Origin: Fragum whitleyi
Taxonomy: Eukaryota > Mollusca > Bivalvia > Cardiida > Cardiidae
NCBI GenBank assembly: GCA_948146395.1
Contig: OX411558.1
Coordinates: 35,830,350-35,894,349 of the forward strand
Reading direction: 5' to 3'
Length of the DNA: 64,000 bases
The position numbers and the translations under genes are program-made. The stretch's first letter is position 1. The number at the start of each line of letters is the position of its first letter. Positions 1-10,559 of this stretch are shown here, one piece after another. The notes below the pieces were generated by a model. It saw nothing but the letters and a program-made list of their open reading frames with translations, had not been told where the DNA came from and searched no databases.

Positions 1-2
1 CC

Positions 3-60
3 AAGGCTCAATGAATAATCCGCTCGAGCGTAAGCTCTCGTTGATTATTCATTGAGCCTT
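3..60. repeat. Perfect 18-bp inverted repeat (hairpin)
   Basis: The arms at 3-20 and 43-60 (AAGGCTCAATGAATAATC and its complement) are exact and separated by 22 bp. It resembles the centre of a palindromic MITE cut by the window edge. Confidence 0.8.
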
Positions 61-389
61 AGAACTCAGAAGCGTTGTTCAATTTTCAATAAACAACGGT
101 AAAAAAATGTTATTCTTTAAATATTGCATACTTTCCTCTCATCCAAATCCATGGAAACAAACAAACAAATAAACAAACAAACAAAAAAACATAAAAAACC
201 CCAGAGTAAATAAATACAATGAAATTAATCATTTTACTATTTCATAGCATCTTATGTCATAAAGCATCTTTGATTAAACCGACTAACAATTTCGTTGTTT
301 AGTGTTGTTTCTAGTAATACCATTCAATTTCCAGTGTATCAGCGATTTTCAGATCTGAAATTAAGAGAATCACATATAGAACATTTTAT

Positions 390-735
390 AATATGACTTA
401 CATCGCGAGAATGAAATAGCCCCATTAAATATTTTATTTACACTAAAGGAATTACTATGAGCTAAGAACGGGTATTTACGTTATTATTTTGTTTTGAAAA
501 TGATATAATAATACATCTGATGACGTCATTTCGCAAACAGCGTTATGTGTTTCGTGTAATAACTTGAATCCATACATTTCTTGTATTTCTTCTATTTTTC
601 GCAAAAATTTAGGTCGTATTATAATGGAATATCAGATTAGTGCTCATAAGTTACCGAATTTATGAACTCGTCTTCTAAGACGAATTAAAACTCGGCAAAG
701 CCTCGATTTATCTGGACAAATAATTTTCATGTTTG
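390..735. mobile_element. MITE-like repeat (family with CTCGGC...GCCTCG core), copy 1
   Basis: It is similar in order to 10886-11305: a GTGAAATA/ATGAAATA-type start, TGACGTCA, a CGCAAAATT-type stretch, then a palindromic core around 'AAACTCGGCAAAGCCTCG'. There is no ORF. It is probably a non-autonomous palindromic element. Confidence 0.6.
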
Positions 736-855
736 AATTTAATTCAAAGGTCACTCGTCACACTCATTTATTGTCATTCGAAAATCATTCGAACATTTTT
801 AACCTTGTCAATTTCGTTTCATTGTAAAATGTTAAAAAAGACTAGACAAACGTAC

Positions 856-1025
856 CTTTCCCTATACATGGAACGTCTTTTCCGCAATATGACAACTGAG
901 GAGCATCATTTATCTTGTCAAAGTCACAATTAAAGCGGTTATTTGTAGTTGCAAAGGTGACCAGTTGGTCACCCGGACATTTGTCGTAACGAACACTGAT
1001 GAAGAAACGCCTCCCGGGATCGTGG
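856..1025 (-). CDS. Exon 7 of the secreted-protein gene
   Basis: The acceptor is GTGCAATTCCAG and the donor GGGAAAG|GTACGT. It continues the conserved region with DPGRRFFISVRYDKCPGDQ, then a cysteine-containing stretch ending YCGKDVPCIGK. Four cysteines (KCPGD, NCDF, YCGK, PCIG) suggest disulfides. It ends in phase 1 and no continuation is evident in bases 1-855, so the next exon probably lies outside the window. Confidence 0.82.
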
Positions 1026-4000
1026 CTGGAATTGCACAAGATAGACAGACAGACATTAAACAAGAGCAGATAACACCTACGATTATCAACCCATCAGTGA
1101 GAGACAAATAGTTATAGAGGACGAGTGCCGTCGTCTGCAATGTGTTAAGCAGGTGCGTATTCTATCACGTATTATATTTTCAAAAGTTAAATATTTGAAT
1201 AGCAAATTATAGAAGTCAGTTTCTAAACAAGAGGGCCAGAGTGGCCATAAACCCGCTCACCTGCACTTTATTGGTCTAGTGGAATTTATCCAAGTAACTC
1301 TCTGTCAAAAATTCATTCACATTTGCCTATTTGTCGAAGAGGAGATGTTATTCCAAGAATTAAAAGTGAACATAGACCCTGCCTAACCATTCATTACTGA
1401 GGAGACACAAAATAAGCCCTACCCTGCCACGCCCATATTAATGGGTCAATCAAAATTTTGCGAACAGTTTTTGAAAAGGGTCACCCAAGATCATTCATTG
1501 AAATATGTCCTGTGGTTCAGGAGGTGATGTCCTTCATGGATTTCGGGCTCAAAAAAAGCCCGCCCTGTCAGGCCCATATTCAAGGACCAATCAAAATTTC
1601 GTGAAAAGGGTCACCCTAGGAACATTCTGGTAAAGTTTTATTGAAATAAGGCCAGTGGTCCAGGAGGAGATGTCGTTCAAAGATTTTGGGCTCAAAATAA
1701 GCCCCGGCCTACCACGCCCATATTCATGGGCAGATCAAAATTTTGCGAACAATTTTTGAAAAGGTGCACACAAGGAGCATTCTGGTAGAATTTCATTGAA
1801 ATCGGCCATGTGCTTCAGGAGGAGATGTCATGAAAGATTTTAAAGTGAAAATGTGCCACGCCCTGACACGCTCGCCTTTATGGGCCAATCACAATTTCGC
1901 GCACAATTTTTGAAAAGGGTCACCCAAGGGACATTCTGAAAATATTTCATTGAAATCGGCCCAGTGGTTCAGGAGAAGAAGAAGTTGTTAACCCTTGTCA
2001 TGCTGAACCCGTAATATTCCTGCTTTGGCAGTAGCTATAGACAAACATCAGCCTGCACAAATGTGCAGTCTTATGTTAGTCTACACCACCTGTTTCTCTC
2101 TTCCAAACCAAAATTGTCAATAGATTTAGTTTTACACATAAAAATGGACCTACAGTTGGTACTTTTAGAGCCTTTTGCCCTTTGACTTTGAAGAAAATTT
2201 TTAGCCAAAATTTTTTCAGCATGACAAGGGTTAAGATTGTTGACGACGCATGACGAACCGACTGATGACGAACAACGGACGACGGACTCAGGGTGATCCT
2301 AAAAGCTCCCCTTAAGCACCTTGTGCTCAGGTGAGCAAATAAGGGCTAAGATAAGATAGATTACTTTAATGCACAATAAAAACCAAATTATCAAATGAAA
2401 AGATTAGAAAGAAAAAAAATCTACGTACCCTTTAAGAGAAAAGTAGTTGAAATCTGTAATAGCCGTTAAGCCTGACCAGGACGAGTTTATAACTCCGTTG
2501 CGATTAAACCAGCTTTCAAGGTCATGACCTTCACCTTCAAAAAGAATGTATGCGACCTCCTCCCCGACTTTCCTGAGAACATATTTGACCTAGAAATAAT
2601 GCGGATATATTGTTTCATTCAGTTTTATATGAATAAATAGAGTGGCCACGTTATGACTAAAAGATTGTTAAAATCGGGGTAAAACCTCATGAAAAAATTA
2701 TAAATTTCGTATTTCATCAACACTCATTCAATATCCTCTATATATTTATCCTTTTTGGGTATTTTTTTTATTTGGCATGAAAATTAGAGCCTAGGCCAAT
2801 GAGGCGTGCGATGATAATTGACATTGCTCAATGTTTTTTCCAAAGGAAACATAAAAGAAAATAACCTTTGTTACATATTTCGTACCCAGCTTATCAACCA
2901 CCAAATGTCTGAAATGCTTGTCACACGTAACTGGACTAACGCACGTTTTCAATAACGTCACGTTCTTTCTGTTGATCCACGAGTCGTACGTATCAATACC
3001 GTGAGCGTTAAACGCTCGAAAAACCGTCACATGATCTATAGAAAAAAGGAGAAATACAGGATATTACTTTGGGACAAGCTGATCTTAGAGGAGTTTAGAA
3101 TAGAAATGTGATCGAACGAGCCAGGGTAATTAAACGAAAGTTTTAATCTTATCACCAAAGAAATACCGTTTGACTGCCTCGGTTGTCCTGTGACCTAGAG
3201 GTCCGTTGTTCGAGCACAACCATCGCCGAGGCGTCTCGATGTGCAAAACACTTAATAGCCAGCCCCAGTTCACCCAGCTGTATGATCGGTAGCAGTTGGT
3301 TTAAACCACTGTCTCTCTCTCAGAGCCGTAAAACATTTGCATAGGTTGTTTGAGAGCGGCTCTAAAAGCTTAAGCTTTCGTCCCAATCGAACTAATATAA
3401 ATACCGCGTGAACGTTACCGGGTAGATGCTATGTACTGATTTTTTGCATTAAAAATTGCATCAATAATTGCATTTGCGCGCTGATTTGTCCATGAATAAA
3501 GTCTGATGGAGGAAGAGTTATTATGTATATGCAAAAGGTAAAATCCGAGAACGGATATATATTTCAATATAACACCACCACAATTCTGTAATTAGCTTTA
3601 TTACCCTTCTATAGGCGTAAAATAGTTTTATAACATTTTTCTGGATGTAAACTAAATGAAAAATTAATTATATTGACGTAGGGAGAATTTCAAGGAAAAC
3701 GAAGCGAGTCATTTAGCAAATGGTTTATATGACGTCAAAAGCATCAACGCTCATGCAAAAGCTGACGTTGAGCATAATATCTGCGTACACATCAAACACA
3801 AAACATATGAATTCTATTGCAAATAAAGGTCTATCAACTCTTCTTATACAGAACAACAAAAATAACGCATCACCTTTGAATGACAAATAATTCTGCCCCG
3901 ACATCGACCGATTAGCTGATATGATATTACTTTATTTTGACCGGCCACTAGGTAAACAATTGTGGTAAAATATATTCCTAAACTCATACTCACTTAAGCA

Positions 4001-7000
4001 GACAATCCTAAATATGATAAACATGTTTTCTGCTATCACAGCATATCAGGGTGGTAGGGAAAACCGCCCATACATTTATCAGACGAAGCCAAGTCTTCGA
4101 GTTTCGCGGTAAGCCAAACATTGAATTTCGGAACGTCATCACGCAATGTCATTTTGAACTGATTCATTGACATGATTAAATCAAGGACACTCGAACCTGC
4201 AATGAGGGGGCATAACTCGAGCATTGTAATGTTAAAGCCCCCGTCTGTGTTCGTGAACATTTCCGAAACGCAATGCAATAATCTTAAACGACTATAAACA
4301 CAAAAGCTAGACGTTTATTCTCGAAGATAAGCTTGATTTTGCCATTCTGATATTCGAAATTACACGTGATTATGACGCGATGATCTAAATATAGTCCAAA
4401 CTTGGTGAATATTTATGACCCGCGACTTTTCGGACACAAATTTGAATTGAGCGCATTACCATTCCTGTGTGCGGGAGTATTTCACGTGACCAAAATCTCA
4501 ATTTAAATATTTTACATTATACGACAGATTATGCGTTTCCCGAAAGAGCCGCCGTTTGTCGATTGATTGGTATCTTTAAGTAATTCATCTTTCACAGGAC
4601 TTAATCAAGAATAATTGTTTTAAGAATGTTCACGAAAAGACGATTTTGTTTTACTCTAAACGCAGACGGGGACTTTAAAACGTCGAATATAACAACTACC
4701 GCCCCCCCTAATAAAAGCAGGTAAATGGCCTATTTTTTAATAAACAAAGGGCAGTTACTCACAAAATAAGACGAGTAGGGTACTGCTCTTCTCCTCATTT
4801 AGATCTATCCATCTGTGAAATTTCTAGCTTGCATACTTTTTGAGATATGCCCTGACAAAAAAAGGTCAACGGACGGATAGACAGCCGGACTGACCGACTG
4901 ACAAGTACAAAGCAATATACCCCATCTCCTTCGAAGGAGGGTATAATAATTACAACTTTAACACGTGTATGGCTCATCGTCGAAATACATAGATATAATA
5001 TGACATCCATAAGTATGGACAGATTTCGTCAAATAAGTAAAAAAATATTTGAAGAAAAGATACCGAGTAACTGTTCAACAGTAAACATTTCATAACCTGT
5101 TATTTGTCCATCTGGTTGTCTAACGAAAAGTTTCTTTCCATTTGTTGTTTTACATTCTATGGTTATGTCGTCAACATTTCTGGTGAATCGAAGGCACTCA
5201 GAGATTTTGGAAGTATCTAAAACTGTAAAGGATGAAAAGAAATATACGTTCTTATCTGTTTAAAGATGACTTTTTAAAAAGATATGGAATTTGATAATCA
5301 CTCATTTAATAATCTCTATTAACGTGTGTGCCTTCGCGTAACATACATGTGAATGAAGGACAAGCATCGTGTCATCGAAAAAACATACAAATAAATATGT
5401 ATACACTGAATTTAAAGAATGCATTTATTGTTAAAATTATGGTCGAACCAATATCTATCTCACTGTGAAAAGTGAAGACTGGTCAGACTGTGGCTGTACA
5501 TACTTGCCTAAGGCTTTCTTTGCGAACATGTGAAATTGTTGGAAATGTCACGCATTGGCTCATGTAGTTCAAAGTAATAAAGTCTTTTTAATCGGGAGAA
5601 CAATAAAACAACAATGAAACTAACTTCTTATCAATCACCTGTATTTTTCTGGAAAGAAACACTTCGTTACGAATCTGAAACGAGTATTCGTCGAAATGAG
5701 TTTGTATTTTGCGGAGAGTATATTTTATCTTATAACTATACAATTATCCGTGTGATAACATCCCGTATGATATTTTTTATGATATCACATAGTTATTTTT
5801 AGAACAAAAATATAATGTGGTTATTTTTAGAAACTTGCATTTCAGATAAAAAATCGACGAAAACAAGACAAATATAGGTTATAAGATAAATATAATACAT
5901 ACTTAGTGTATTGTATGAAAAAATATCTAACTCGGTTGTGAGAATTGATAATTGTCTCGGCAGAGCCTCGCCAATGATCAATTCTCCCAACCTCGTTAGA
6001 TATTTTTTCTTATACAAAACACTAAGTACGTATTATATATTTATCAACTAACTTATTGATGAATTTGTTAAGTAAGATTCAAAATTCAAAAAATGTATTA
6101 GGAAACTAATGCTTATAGATTGACGAAACGCACAAAACTTCTTCAAAAATGTCATTTCACTATTGTTTAATGGAATTATAAGTCCTTCTACATAAAGCCC
6201 TTTTCCCTGACGCACAATAATTTTGACTAACCGCGACGATATGCGCTTAGTCAAATTCTGAGAAAATTTAAAAACAATTCGTTAATAAGTGAATGCGATA
6301 ATGTGTTGAAAAGAAATGAACAAATAGACGGACGGACGAACAAGATAAAGCAAAGATGCGTGCACCTTTGGCGGCGTATAAAGATATGAAAATGGCCCCT
6401 TTTTTATATAAAAGTTTTTCGTTAAGGCATATTTTACAATTGGCTAACGGAGCCCGTGCGGCGTCCATTACCCAAAACTCATGTGATGCCCAGTGCGGTG
6501 GAACACGGAGTCCGTGCGACCATTGCGATGTTGTATAAAAAAAGGTTATACATTTAAAAAACAAACAAAAAAAAAACAAACTTAAGACCGTACGGAGGAC
6601 GTAGCTCGTAGACACGTCGTAAATACATCGCACGGTCACCGTGTAATATTCGACAGACCAGTCCGTAAAATTCTGTATTGCCCGCAAGGCCCTGTTATAC
6701 TCGTTAGATATGACTCTTCGTGCGAGAGTGCAAAAAAGAGTACAAAAGGAAAAAAAATGATTAGATGAAAAAATAAAGTTGAAAAGATTTGATACACACA
6801 TGGTAATATAACACTTGTATACAGGTACCATGACTATGTACAATTAACAACATCGTTACATTGACAAGGTAAATGATTTGGGAACGAGTTTGGAAATGAA
6901 ATTGAATGAGCGTGTGTCGCGAGTTTTGAGTGAATTTAATGGGAGGTAATCCATCATCGCAATTTTTGTTCGGGATGTACAAAATTAGCGATATTAAACA

Positions 7001-10000
7001 CCTCCCTTTAATAAAACACACATACAAGTTCTATAAATAGCTTCCTATTTCTTCAAGAATCTATCAGACGCTTCAATTTGCATTATATCAGTGAAATCGC
7101 AATTTTTCTGGCTTTATCTATTTTAAATCACATTTTTTGCTGGTAAATCTTTATCGCATCATCCTACGCTCTCCGTGCGAGACCGCACGCCGGCCGTATG
7201 GTCCTCGAAATTTTAAGTTGACTTATCGTATGATGTCCATGCGGGGATCGCGCCCTTACCTTGCGATTACATTGCGATTTCAGCATGGATTTTTGTGACA
7301 GGTTAAAGAAAAACCGTGCGGGCATCGCACGATTTCGTGAACATGTACGCTGTAGAAAATAAAACCAAACAATGTCAAATCTATCTTATAACTATACAAA
7401 TATCCGTATGATAACATCCCGTATGATGTTTTAATGATATCACATCGTTATTTTTAGAACAATGATATATTGTTAGTTATTTTAAGAAACTTGCATTTCA
7501 GTTAGAAACACCAACGAAAACAAGACAAATATAGGTTATAAGATACATATAATACGTACTTAGTGTATTGTATGAAAAAATATCAAACTCGGTTGTGAGA
7601 ATTGATAATTGTCTCGGCAGAGCCTCGACAATGATCAATTCTCCCAACCTCGTTAGATATTTTTTTTTTCATATAATACACTGAGTACGTATTATATATA
7701 TATCATACAAAAATTAGCAGGCTGCGATATTGTGCGGCGTCCGTGGCAAATATAAACTAGGCTTTAAGTCTCAAATTAATATTGAGGGTAAAAAAAGATA
7801 AATATAAGAGCTACATTGTATATTGTTTTACTCTAAAATAAGTAATGGCTTGTAACAAAGACCTTATTATAATATATTACATTTTTACTTTAGTAAAAAA
7901 ATTCAATGTTGTCTATAATTCGGTGAATAGAACGCATTTTCTTTATATAAAAAAACCAAAAATCAAAAAAGGACAATCATACAAATAAAAAAAATCAAAG
8001 CAAAAAAAAGGTCCCATCTTTTCTTTAAAAGAATGAAATGAGACAATAATATCTTAAAAACGGGTATTAGGAAAAAATGATAGTAAAAAAACGAGCGAAT
8101 TTCCTTAGAATAAATTATACTGAAAATGGATTTGATTAAATGGGATTTTATGCCGCTTTCAACAATCTCTCTGTCATATCGCAGCCACTTGAGCACGCAA
8201 CAATGGATTCTTTGTGTTTCTTAAACAAGTTTTACCATTAATCCTTTCCTAGCCTCCAGCTGTTATACAACATAGATCTACGATTATCAATCCATTGGTG
8301 GAAGACAAACAATCAAGAAGATGAGTATCGCCGTCGGGGAACGAACAAAGAACCTTATAATTGACAGTCCGACGTGCTACCCATTTCGCTTTGACCGCGA
8401 CAAGACTGAAAATGGTACTTACCAGGATCTACAGAACTGTGGTCGATGCCGGGGATCTGAAAATGGATCAATTCATGTTGAGGGGTCAGTACAAAATTAT
8501 TATTAGTAACCATTGCTATTAAAGAAACTTACAATAGTTTTGTGCTAACCGACAGACCAGTCCGTATCGTATGATTCAGCAGTACCCGTACGGTCATGTT
8601 ATACTCGTTAGATATGACTCTTCGTGCGCGGGTGCAAAAGAGTATAAAAGGGAAACAAATGTTCATGTATTAATGAAAAAAATAAAGTTGATGTCAAAAA
8701 ATAGTTTTGACATTACAATGGTAATATAACACTTGTATACAGGTACCATGACTATGTACAATTAACAACATCGTGACATTGACAAGGTAAATTATATGGG
8801 AACGAGTTTGGAAATAAAAATGAATGAGCGTGTGTCGCTAGTTTTGAGTGAATTCAATGGGAGGTAATCCAACATCGCAAATTTTGTTCGGGATGAACAA
8901 AATTAGCGGTATTCATTACCTCCCTTTAATAAAATACGCATACAAGTTCTATAGATAACTTCCTATTTCTCCAAGAACCTATCAGACGCTTACAATTTGA
9001 ATTATATCAGTGAAATCGCGATTTTTTAGCTTTATCTATTATAAAACACATTGTCGATTCCGTCTATTTCAGTCGGTTTGGAGCGTTTTTGAATGTTTTG
9101 AGTGAGTGTTTTGAATGAATGATTGGAGAGCAGAGCGAGTGCTTTGGAATGGTTTTGATCGAGATGAATATCAATTTCACGATGTTGTTAACTGCAACTC
9201 TTCACAAACTGCTTTGTAACCGTTTGCAATTTCGTCATAACTTGTAAAGAGACATCATTCCGATATTCAGAATATCTTAAATTGACAAATTCCAAGAATA
9301 AACAGATTTATCGCAAAATGTAAGCCAACTTACTTTTAATGAATATCAATTAATGTCCAAGATATATAAAATTGATTCATCACATGAATAACACACTCGG
9401 CGTGATACCAATCATTTAGCGCAAAGTTTAAGACAACTTCCTTTTAATGAGTATCAATTAATGTTCAAAAATATAATACTGATTCGTTACCTGAATCAGA
9501 CACTCGGCTTGATACCTATTTTCTTCGTTTATGAATAAACAGAAAGAAGACTTTACTCCAATGTGGTGTGAGGTTTCGCCGATGAAATAGTGAAGTAACA
9601 CCCATTCATTATCCATTGCAAAGTATACACCATTTTACGCGATATATAATACCAAAAGTGAGATAAATATTCTCAAAAAGTGCGACTTTTCACCCGACCT
9701 GGTTTAATGCACGAAGGAAATTTTAAGCATGCAGCTAATTCCTACGCTTTATTAAACGTCAGTCTTTTATGTCTGCCAAAGCTTTTTGTACAACAGGAGA
9801 ATGGCGTAGCAAGCTTACAAGGGTTGATATATGAGCCTGTGTGTGACATTTCCAACAATTTAAAATGTTGGTGAGGTTCAAATATTGAGAGATATAGGCA
9901 GCCACATACTGTAAATATAAAGTAAGCTTATGATCTACAGCTACTTTGAAACCTTATTAATCTACCAAACGCGTTATGAAGACTCTGGTCAGACTGTGCA

Positions 10001-10559
10001 GATGCAGCGGGGATTTGATACTTGTCGAGGCTCTGTCGAGACAATCATTAATTCCCACAACCGAGTTAGATTTCTTTTCAGACAATACATTAAGTACGTA
10101 CTATATTTATCTTGTAACTTCTATTTTTCTTGTTTTCGTCGATGTTTCTAACGGAAATCCGAGTTTCTAAAATAACCGATAATCATTGTTCTAAACATAT
10201 CTGTGTGATGTCATAAGAAATATCATATGAAATCACACGGCTATTCGTATAGTTATAAGATAAATAAATATTACCTTGCTTGAAGTGACAAATCCAGTGG
10301 TGGGAATTGAAGTTTGGTTGGCCGTCCTTAGCCAGTAGGATATTCGACACATTTGGAATCTTCTGTTGTAATCGAACACTCCGCAAGTACTGAATCTAAT
10401 ACACCCGTCGTAACATTCCTTGTATGAAAGTTCATAATATATGAGAAATATCGAGTCATCCGGCCGTCGTATATTCCAACGGGAAATTCGAATACTCGTA
10501 GTCAGGTTCAGGAAGAACAATGTTAGCGTTATCACTTTACGAATGGCATACATCCACAT
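856..10559 (-). CDS. Multi-exon gene for a secreted PAN-containing protein (3' end outside window)
   Basis: Seven exons are proposed on the minus strand: 10275-10559, 8423-8456, 5064-5222, 4065-4196, 2866-3035, 2429-2589 and 856-1025. They join in one open frame of about 370 codons, every junction is phase-compatible, and each boundary has AG and GT. The product starts with a signal peptide, followed by a four-cysteine PAN/apple-like module, a linker and a region with the blocks 'GIDTYDSW', 'EVAYILFEGEG', 'SWFN', 'SSW', 'FSLKG' and 'RRFFI...CPGD'. I recognise this last region as recurring in uncharacterised secreted mollusc proteins, but I know no name or function for it. It is probably extracellular. 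Exon 4 and the donors of exons 4 and 5 are the weak points. The last exon ends in phase 1, so coding continues to the left. The introns are packed with MITEs and a SINE. Confidence 0.75.
1227..2338 (+). mobile_element. Double-hairpin repeat family X, copy 1
   Basis: The left end is ACAAGAGGGCCAGAGTGGCC (a hairpin) followed by CGCTCACCTG. The right end is a hairpin around the imperfect CACCTTGTG, followed by CTCAGGTGAGC. In between are about three units of roughly 150 bp, each carrying a 'TTCAGGAGGAGATGT'-like motif (near 1516, 1663, 1816 and 1968). A TIR element is nested at 1992-2230, followed by GACGACGGAC-type sequence. No coding capacity is seen. Confidence 0.7.
1992..2230. mobile_element. 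TTAA-flanked TIR element (piggyBac-like MITE), copy 1
   Basis: The 16-bp perfect terminal inverted repeats CCCTTGTCATGCTGAA are flanked on both sides by TTAA. It is 239 bp long and has no ORF. TTAA duplication with CCC-starting termini is the signature of piggyBac-type transposition. A second, inverted copy lies at 31116-31343. Confidence 0.78.
2429..2589 (-). CDS. Exon 6: conserved beta-rich region
   Basis: The acceptor is TATTTCTAG and the donor AAAGG|GTACGT. It has 53 codons plus two bases: VKYVLRKVGEEVAYILFEGE, then a block containing ESWFN, INSSW, LTAITDFNYF and SLK. The alternation of hydrophobic and polar residues suggests beta strands. The pattern 'V.Y.L...G..VAYI.F.G.G.....WF......SSW.....NYFS..G' is, from memory, the core of the unnamed mollusc family. 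Confidence 0.82.
2866..3035 (-). CDS. Exon 5: start of the conserved extracellular region
   Basis: The acceptor TTTTTTCTATAG is strong. The exon reads HVTVFRAFNAHGIDTYDSW...NRKNVTLLKTCVSP, then CDKHFRHLVVDKLG. The 'NA.G.DTY.SW' block is one I associate with uncharacterised secreted mollusc proteins. NVT is a potential N-glycosylation site, and two cysteines lie seven residues apart. The donor AAAG|GTTATT is non-ideal, but it gives the phase 0 needed by the next exon. Confidence 0.72.
3170..3375 (+). repeat. Degenerate tRNA-derived SINE
   Basis: It has a B-box-like GTTGTTCGAG, then 'CTTAATAGCCAGCC' and 'CACCCAGCTGTATGATCGG'. These match in order the body of the better preserved SINE at 27570-27860. 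Confidence 0.5.
3475..3850 (-). mobile_element. Dispersed repeat D, uninterrupted copy
   Basis: Its reverse complement matches 28225-28480 and then 29233-29345. Shared blocks include TTTTGACGTCATATAAACCA, 'CGCTTCG' and 'CTCGGATTTTACCTTTTGCA'. In the other copy a foldback element interrupts it. No ORF is seen. Confidence 0.6.
4065..4196 (-). CDS. Exon 4 of the secreted-protein gene (provisional limits)
   Basis: A good pyrimidine-rich acceptor (GCCCCCTCATTGCAG) precedes the reading SSVLDLIMSMNQF...TAKLEDLASSDKCMG. With a donor at GGGCG|GTTTTC the exon enters and leaves in phase 1, as its neighbours require. The donor is poor. The open frame continues both upstream, to about 4278, and downstream to a stop at 4036. 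The exon could therefore be longer, or a second microexon could be missing. Confidence 0.5.
4797..4975 (+). repeat. 3' end of a double-hairpin repeat
   Basis: GGACGGATAGACAG-type simple sequence is followed by a hairpin, ATACCCC...CTCCTTCGAAGGAGGGTAT. This is the same order as at the 3' ends of the repeats at 32952-34512 and 26029-26478. Confidence 0.55.
5064..5222 (-). CDS. Exon 3 of the secreted-protein gene
   Basis: The acceptor is CTTTACAG|TT and the donor CTCG|GTATC. It reads VLDTSKISECLRF...ITIECKTTNGKKLF...QITGYEMFTVEQLL and is open in one frame only. It begins and ends in phase 1. It carries two cysteines, in SEC and IEC. No named domain is recognised. The segment probably links the PAN-like module to the conserved C-terminal region. 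Confidence 0.78.
5727..6046 (+). mobile_element. Palindromic MITE (family P1), copy A
   Basis: Its 3' half is an inverted repeat with arms at about 5883-5952 and 5977-6046 around GTCTCGGCAGAGCCTCG. Related copies lie at 7380-7707 (same strand) and 10020-10263 (opposite strand). It has no ORF and lies in the long intron between exons 2 and 3 of the secreted-protein gene. Confidence 0.7.
6355..6650. repeat. Relatively GC-rich low-copy sequence with recurrent CCGTGCG motifs
   Basis: CCGTGCG/CGCACGG and relatives recur here and again at 7165-7345. The sequence is open for 191 codons on the minus strand together with the adjacent repeat, but the frame crosses repeat boundaries and looks fortuitous. 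Confidence 0.35.
6651..7134 (+). repeat. Hairpin repeat H, copy A
   Basis: It is clearly similar along its length to 8550-9053. It contains the hairpin GGGAGGTAAT...ACCTCCC around 'TTTTGTTCGGGATG' and a 'CATTGACAAGGTAAAT' block. Other copies: 12770-13030 (-), 41235-41400 (-, partial), 44340-44530 (-). Confidence 0.7.
7380..7707 (+). mobile_element. Palindromic MITE P1, copy B
   Basis: It is highly similar to copy A at 5727-6046, including the central GTCTCGGCAGAGCCTCG and the flanking inverted arms ending ACTTAGTGTATTGTATG / AATACACTGAGTACGTATT. Confidence 0.72.
8140..8315 (+). repeat. Dispersed repeat R (GCCGCT...CGCAGCC type)
   Basis: Order of blocks: ATGCCGCTTTCAACAATCTC, ATCGCAGCCACTTGAGCACG, CAACAATGGATTC, CCTTTCCTAGCCTCCAGCTG, CTACGATTATC. 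The same order is seen at 11440-11590, 23370-23640 and 24275-24545, with a partial copy inside 55495-55560. Confidence 0.6.
8423..8456 (-). CDS. Exon 2: 34-nt microexon
   Basis: On the minus strand CATTTTCAG precedes it and a near-consensus donor GTAAGT follows. It encodes IPGIDHSSVDP plus one base. Its length carries phase 0 to phase 1, which is what is needed to join exon 1 (ends phase 0) to exon 3 (needs one base). It is far too short for ORF finders and was found by phase bookkeeping and splice signals. The plus-strand ORF over it is an antisense artefact. Confidence 0.72.
8550..9053 (+). repeat. Hairpin repeat H, copy B
   Basis: Paralogous to 6651-7134. Here the hairpin arms are better preserved: GGGAGGTAAT pairs exactly with ATTACCTCCC about 66 bp downstream. 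Confidence 0.72.
9307..9520. repeat. Two-unit tandem repeat, about 108-bp period
   Basis: Units start at 9307 and 9415. Each contains 'CTTTTAATGARTATCAATTA' and ends near 'ACACTCGGCNTGATACC'. No ORF is seen. Confidence 0.7.
10020..10263 (-). mobile_element. Palindromic MITE P1, copy C (inverted, shortened)
   Basis: It is the reverse complement of P1: CGAGGCTCTGTCGAGACAAT, then CAACCGAGTTAGAT, ending in TATAGTTATAAGATAAATA. It lies just downstream of exon 1's donor, in intron 1. Confidence 0.68.
10275..10559 (-). CDS. Exon 1: signal peptide and PAN-like module
   Basis: This exon has 95 codons starting MWMYAIRK, with a hydrophobic core at about residues 9-20 typical of a secretory signal. Cysteines at 49, 53, 59 and 71, in the pattern ECYDGC...STCGVFDYN...MC, match the central disulfide core of PAN/apple domains. 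The exon ends in phase 0 at CAAG|GTAATA. NQTS (from residue 81) is a possible N-glycosylation site. A TATATA run lies only about 20 bp upstream of the ATG, too close to be a convincing TATA box for this start. Confidence 0.85.

Noticed and set aside
4036..4278. Whole 80-codon ORF as exon 4
   Set aside because: Using its full length breaks the splice phase with both neighbours, and its 5' part is duplicated at 12.6 kb. A shorter exon 4065-4196 with a good acceptor fits the phases.
6268..6843. 191-codon minus-strand ORF
   Set aside because: It runs across the boundary between a CCGTGCG-rich segment and repeat H, has no domain or splice logic, and a plus-strand ORF overlaps it. Probably chance.
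8321..8506. Plus-strand ORF MSIAVGERTKN
   Set aside because: Antisense to the microexon and its flanks, and partly within dispersed repeat R. No homologous copy.
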